Shown here piece after piece: positions 7,001 through 7,763 of a DNA stretch of 7,763 nucleotides. The DNA is from HGM13006 sp963649625. Its GTDB lineage: Bacteria; Bacillota; Clostridia; Oscillospirales; Oscillospiraceae. The stretch's first letter is position 1. Each line of letters starts with the position of its first letter. The translations under genes and the position numbers were made by a program. The stretch is from contig CAVJIP010000035.1 in the NCBI GenBank assembly GCA_963649625.1, forward strand, positions 1 to 7,763, in the 5' to 3' direction. The notes under the pieces are model-generated. The model did no database searches. It worked only from the letters and a program-made list of their open reading frames with translations, and had not been told where the DNA came from.

Positions 7001-7570
7001 CCGCAGAAGGTTGTCCTGGGTCTGCTGGAGCTTTCGCTCCGTGTCCTCCTTCCGGTGGCGGTATTTGGAGATGCCTGCCGCCTCCTCGAAGATTTCCCGG
7101 CGGTCTGTGGACTTGGCGGAGAGAATCTCGTCGATGCGGCCCTGGCCGATATTGCTGTAGCCCTCCTTGCCCAGGCCGGTGTCCATAAACAGCTCGTTTA
7201 TGTCCTTGAGCCGGGCGGACTGGCGGTTGATATAGTATTCGCTGTCTCCGGAGCGGTAATACCGGCGAGTGACCATAATCTCGGCGCCCTCCCGGTCAAA
7301 CACCTGCTCCCGATTGTCCAGCACCAGGGAAACCTCCGCAAACCCCAGCTGGGGCCGCTTCACGGTGCCGCCGAAAATAACATCCTCCATTTTGCTGCCC
7401 CGGAGGGCCTTGGAGCTCATTTCTCCCATGACCCAGCGAATGGCGTCGGAGATATTGGACTTTCCGCTGCCGTTTGGCCCGACAATGGCGGTAATGTCGC
7501 TGCCAAAGGTCAGAACGGTCTTATCGGGAAAGGATTTGAAGCCCTGAATTTCCAGTGCTTTCAGATACAC
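4001..7570 (-). CDS. smc: Chromosome partition/condensin protein SMC, 1189 aa
   Basis: SMC is the ATPase core of the bacterial condensin SMC-ScpA-ScpB, which is loaded at ParB-parS sites and extrudes DNA loops to organise and separate the chromosome. The N-terminal head has Walker A GPNGSGKSN at 31-39, the conserved FEEAAGISKYR at 161-171 and a Q-loop region near 140-145. Long coiled-coil arms rich in Glu, Gln, Leu and Arg run about 172-500 and 680-1030. The hinge lies between them, with GGSMTGGS at 659-666. The C-terminal head has the ABC signature LLSGGEKA at 1089-1096 and Walker B FCMLDEIDAALDD, with the catalytic glutamate at 1119. The length is normal for the family. The start is GTG at 7570-7568, seven bases after AGGAG; the sequence following (YLKALEIQGFKSF) is the standard SMC N-terminus, so the start is secure. 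The scpA and scpB genes are not in the window. Confidence 0.98.
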   Translation of the reverse strand: MYLKALEIQGFKSFPDKTVLTFGSDITAIVGPNGSGKSNISDAIRWVMGEMSSKALRGSKMEDVIFGGTVKRPQLGFAEVSLVLDNREQVFDREGAEIMVTRRYYRSGDSEYYINRQSARLKDINELFMDTGLGKEGYSNIGQGRIDEILSAKSTDRREIFEEAAGISKYRHRKEDTERKLQQTQDNLLRINDKISELELQVNPLREQAEKAKKYLVLRDELRGLEVTVWLSQLEKLSETAKKAQADYASGKFLLEQGKNDLEELYRKTEALAASLREMDVEAEQLRQRLSEIEGNAAEQSSQKAVLEARLQGNRSNILRLKQELDAQEGRSGDLQEQIAERERRLREIQQEWEAAEAALAQKRSSLALLQLEQTKASESLEKLLQQHSLLLQQGAELRSSLTANASDTQKLRDRQAQVEQSRQETATKRDAAQAEQKACMESLAQWQETVAAQKNAISGYSLRAEGRLRKRRELEEQAAQLKIQRDTLGSRIRMYREMEQGYEGYSKATRIVMQEAAKGNLRHIHGPVSKLLKTKDEYTVAIETALGASMQSIVVDGEQDGKAAIQLLRRREGGRTTFLPISVIRGRRLTENGLEGEYGFLGLASDLITYDRQYREIMENLLGRTAIAQDMDAAIAIAGRHGHRFRIVTLDGQVLNAGGSMTGGSTAKSSGVLTRANELQRMEQQEKALEEQLRTQNALLQEAARSAAQAEAEMADSQNKLRQAEDQVLGLSQQKSHYQVLLDTLEASMEGAQREYDTVASLLSGGARQRQALEERAQDCDRQVAALETEITTAQESLDRLTGEMDGVEAQAHQAELQKSALEAEKATALSSRQQLQQLAEAISGDRTQRLRLIAEHEEENRQLTRQIEVCRQQAEAFLQQAEAQRQAQQQARQRRSAVEAQKTSVEKSAQQKNRELMDMERECARLEQKKTTTQLEEKQILDKLWDSYELTNSTAQQAKVEIDSVTSAQKRIGELKRKMNALGHPNLGAIEEFQRVNERYEYLTGQRDDVETSQRELQKIVGEITGEMTEIFKVEFQKINEYFGQTFTEMFGGGKASLLLEDENDVLSCGIEIKVQPPGKQVKTIMLLSGGEKAFVAIALYFAIMKVRPTPFCMLDEIDAALDDRNVARFAAYLRNLSNKTQFIVITHRRGTMEAADVLYGVTMQEQGVTKVLSVDINQVARELNIN
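6389..6421. repeat. Perfect 13-bp inverted repeat with 7-bp spacer inside smc
   Basis: CTGCTGCAGCAGC (6389-6401) is followed by AGAGAAT and then its exact reverse complement GCTGCTGCAGCAG (6409-6421). Each arm also contains a 12-bp self-palindrome. It encodes the Leu-Gln-rich stretch LLQQHSLLLQQG of the first SMC coiled coil. The likely cause is repeated CTG (Leu) and CAG (Gln) codons, but the smc mRNA could fold into a strong hairpin here. Confidence 0.8.
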
Positions 7571-7578
7571 GGGCTCAC
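7571..7578 (-). promoter_or_regulatory. Spacer between ribosome binding site and GTG start of smc
   Basis: Reading the minus strand, AGGAG is followed by TGAGCCC and then GTG. The good Shine-Dalgarno match at normal spacing, together with a downstream sequence that matches SMC N-termini from the first residue, supports a GTG start. No in-frame ATG competes near it. Confidence 0.75.
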
Positions 7579-7643
7579 TCCTATCTGCTTATAGCTTCTT
7601 CGGGCAGGGCTCAGGGTTATGCGCCGTGGCCCGACATAATTAT
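7571..7643 (-). promoter_or_regulatory. Putative 5' untranslated leader of the smc operon
   Basis: If transcription begins about seven bases after the -10 element, near 7643, the leader is about 73 nt. It can form a 6-bp stem between TCGGGC (7634-7629) and GCCCGA (7605-7600) with a 23-nt loop. TGAGCCC occurs twice, at 7613-7607 and at 7577-7571 directly before the start codon. I recognise no known riboswitch or leader family in it. Confidence 0.4.
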
Positions 7644-7649
7644 TCTGAC

Positions 7650-7678
7650 ATTATACCACGCTACGCCTGGTTTTTCAA
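7650..7678 (-). promoter_or_regulatory. Sigma-A promoter with extended -10 for the smc-to-leuS operon
   Basis: The minus strand carries TTGAAA (7678-7673), a spacer of exactly 17 bp, and a perfect TATAAT (7655-7650). The spacer ends in TGG, giving the extended -10 form TGnTATAAT. The -35 matches consensus at five of six positions. The element faces smc, with an expected transcription start near 7643. No comparable element is visible in the short gaps between later genes, so it may drive the whole operon; promoters inside coding regions cannot be excluded by eye. Confidence 0.85.
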
Positions 7679-7763
7679 GCTCCATATTCCAGCCCTTCAC
7701 GGAAAAGCTCTGTGATGTAAATAGATATGACCCAATCAAGGTGAAACAATCTCAATGTGGTAC
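7679..7763. other. Lower-GC flank upstream of the smc promoter, no identified gene
   Basis: These 85 bases are clearly richer in A and T than the operon. On the minus strand one frame is open from the edge (7761) to a TGA at 7677-7675, giving a 28-residue piece that reads DWVISIYITELFREGLEYGA at its end. It could be the C-terminus of an upstream gene whose stop falls in the -35 hexamer. A frame this short is open by chance about one time in four, and I do not recognise the peptide. A plus-strand frame is also open here. I see no rho-independent terminator. Confidence 0.3.

Noticed and set aside
5129..7594. An 821-codon open frame on the plus strand, antisense to smc.
   Set aside because: It is an antisense shadow caused by the GC-rich codon use of smc. 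Its translation is low-complexity Leu/Gly/Pro/Gln with no recognisable domain, while the minus strand encodes a complete SMC.
7617..7637. Six-codon upstream reading frame (ATG to TAA, MSGHGA) in the smc leader.
   Set aside because: It has no ribosome binding site and its composition does not suggest a regulatory leader peptide.

Overview
This window is a housekeeping operon from a fairly GC-rich member of the Firmicutes (Bacillota). The most likely source is a gut Clostridia of the Oscillospiraceae/Ruminococcaceae type. The basis is the gene content and order (smc-ftsY together; yhbY, nadD, yqeK and rsfS clustered as in Bacillus/Clostridium), a NadD-YqeK fusion, GGAGG-type ribosome binding sites, and a LeuRS N-terminus of a type I associate with that group. 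The species cannot be named from the sequence alone.

All real genes lie on the minus strand, so transcription runs from right to left. From about 7763 to 7571 there is a lower-GC leader holding a near-consensus sigma-A promoter with an extended -10 element (7650-7678). It is followed by an untranslated leader of about 73 nt. The order is then: smc (7570-4001, GTG start), ftsY (3977-3072), rdgB (3060-2416), yhbY (2429-1986), a fused nadD-yqeK (1954-746), rsfS (749-375) and the first 115 codons of leuS (346-1, running off the left edge). Intergenic gaps are at most 31 bp. Two junctions overlap, by 14 bp at rdgB/yhbY and 4 bp at nadD-yqeK/rsfS. I see no internal terminator, and no stretch over 300 bp lacks a gene.

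The operon joins chromosome organisation (SMC), membrane targeting of nascent proteins (FtsY), nucleotide-pool cleaning (RdgB), ribosomal subunit maturation or silencing (YhbY, RsfS), NAD synthesis plus probable Ap4A hydrolysis (NadD-YqeK), and leucine charging of tRNA (LeuRS). This reads as growth-linked core functions. I found no mobile element, CRISPR array, defence gene, tRNA, rRNA or other accessory cargo.

I did not find an undescribed system. The points most worth checking are the NadD-YqeK fusion with a Shine-Dalgarno-like sequence at its domain junction, the long charged tail on YhbY, the uncertain rsfS start, the unusually good promoter before smc, and the lack of room for a T-box before leuS.
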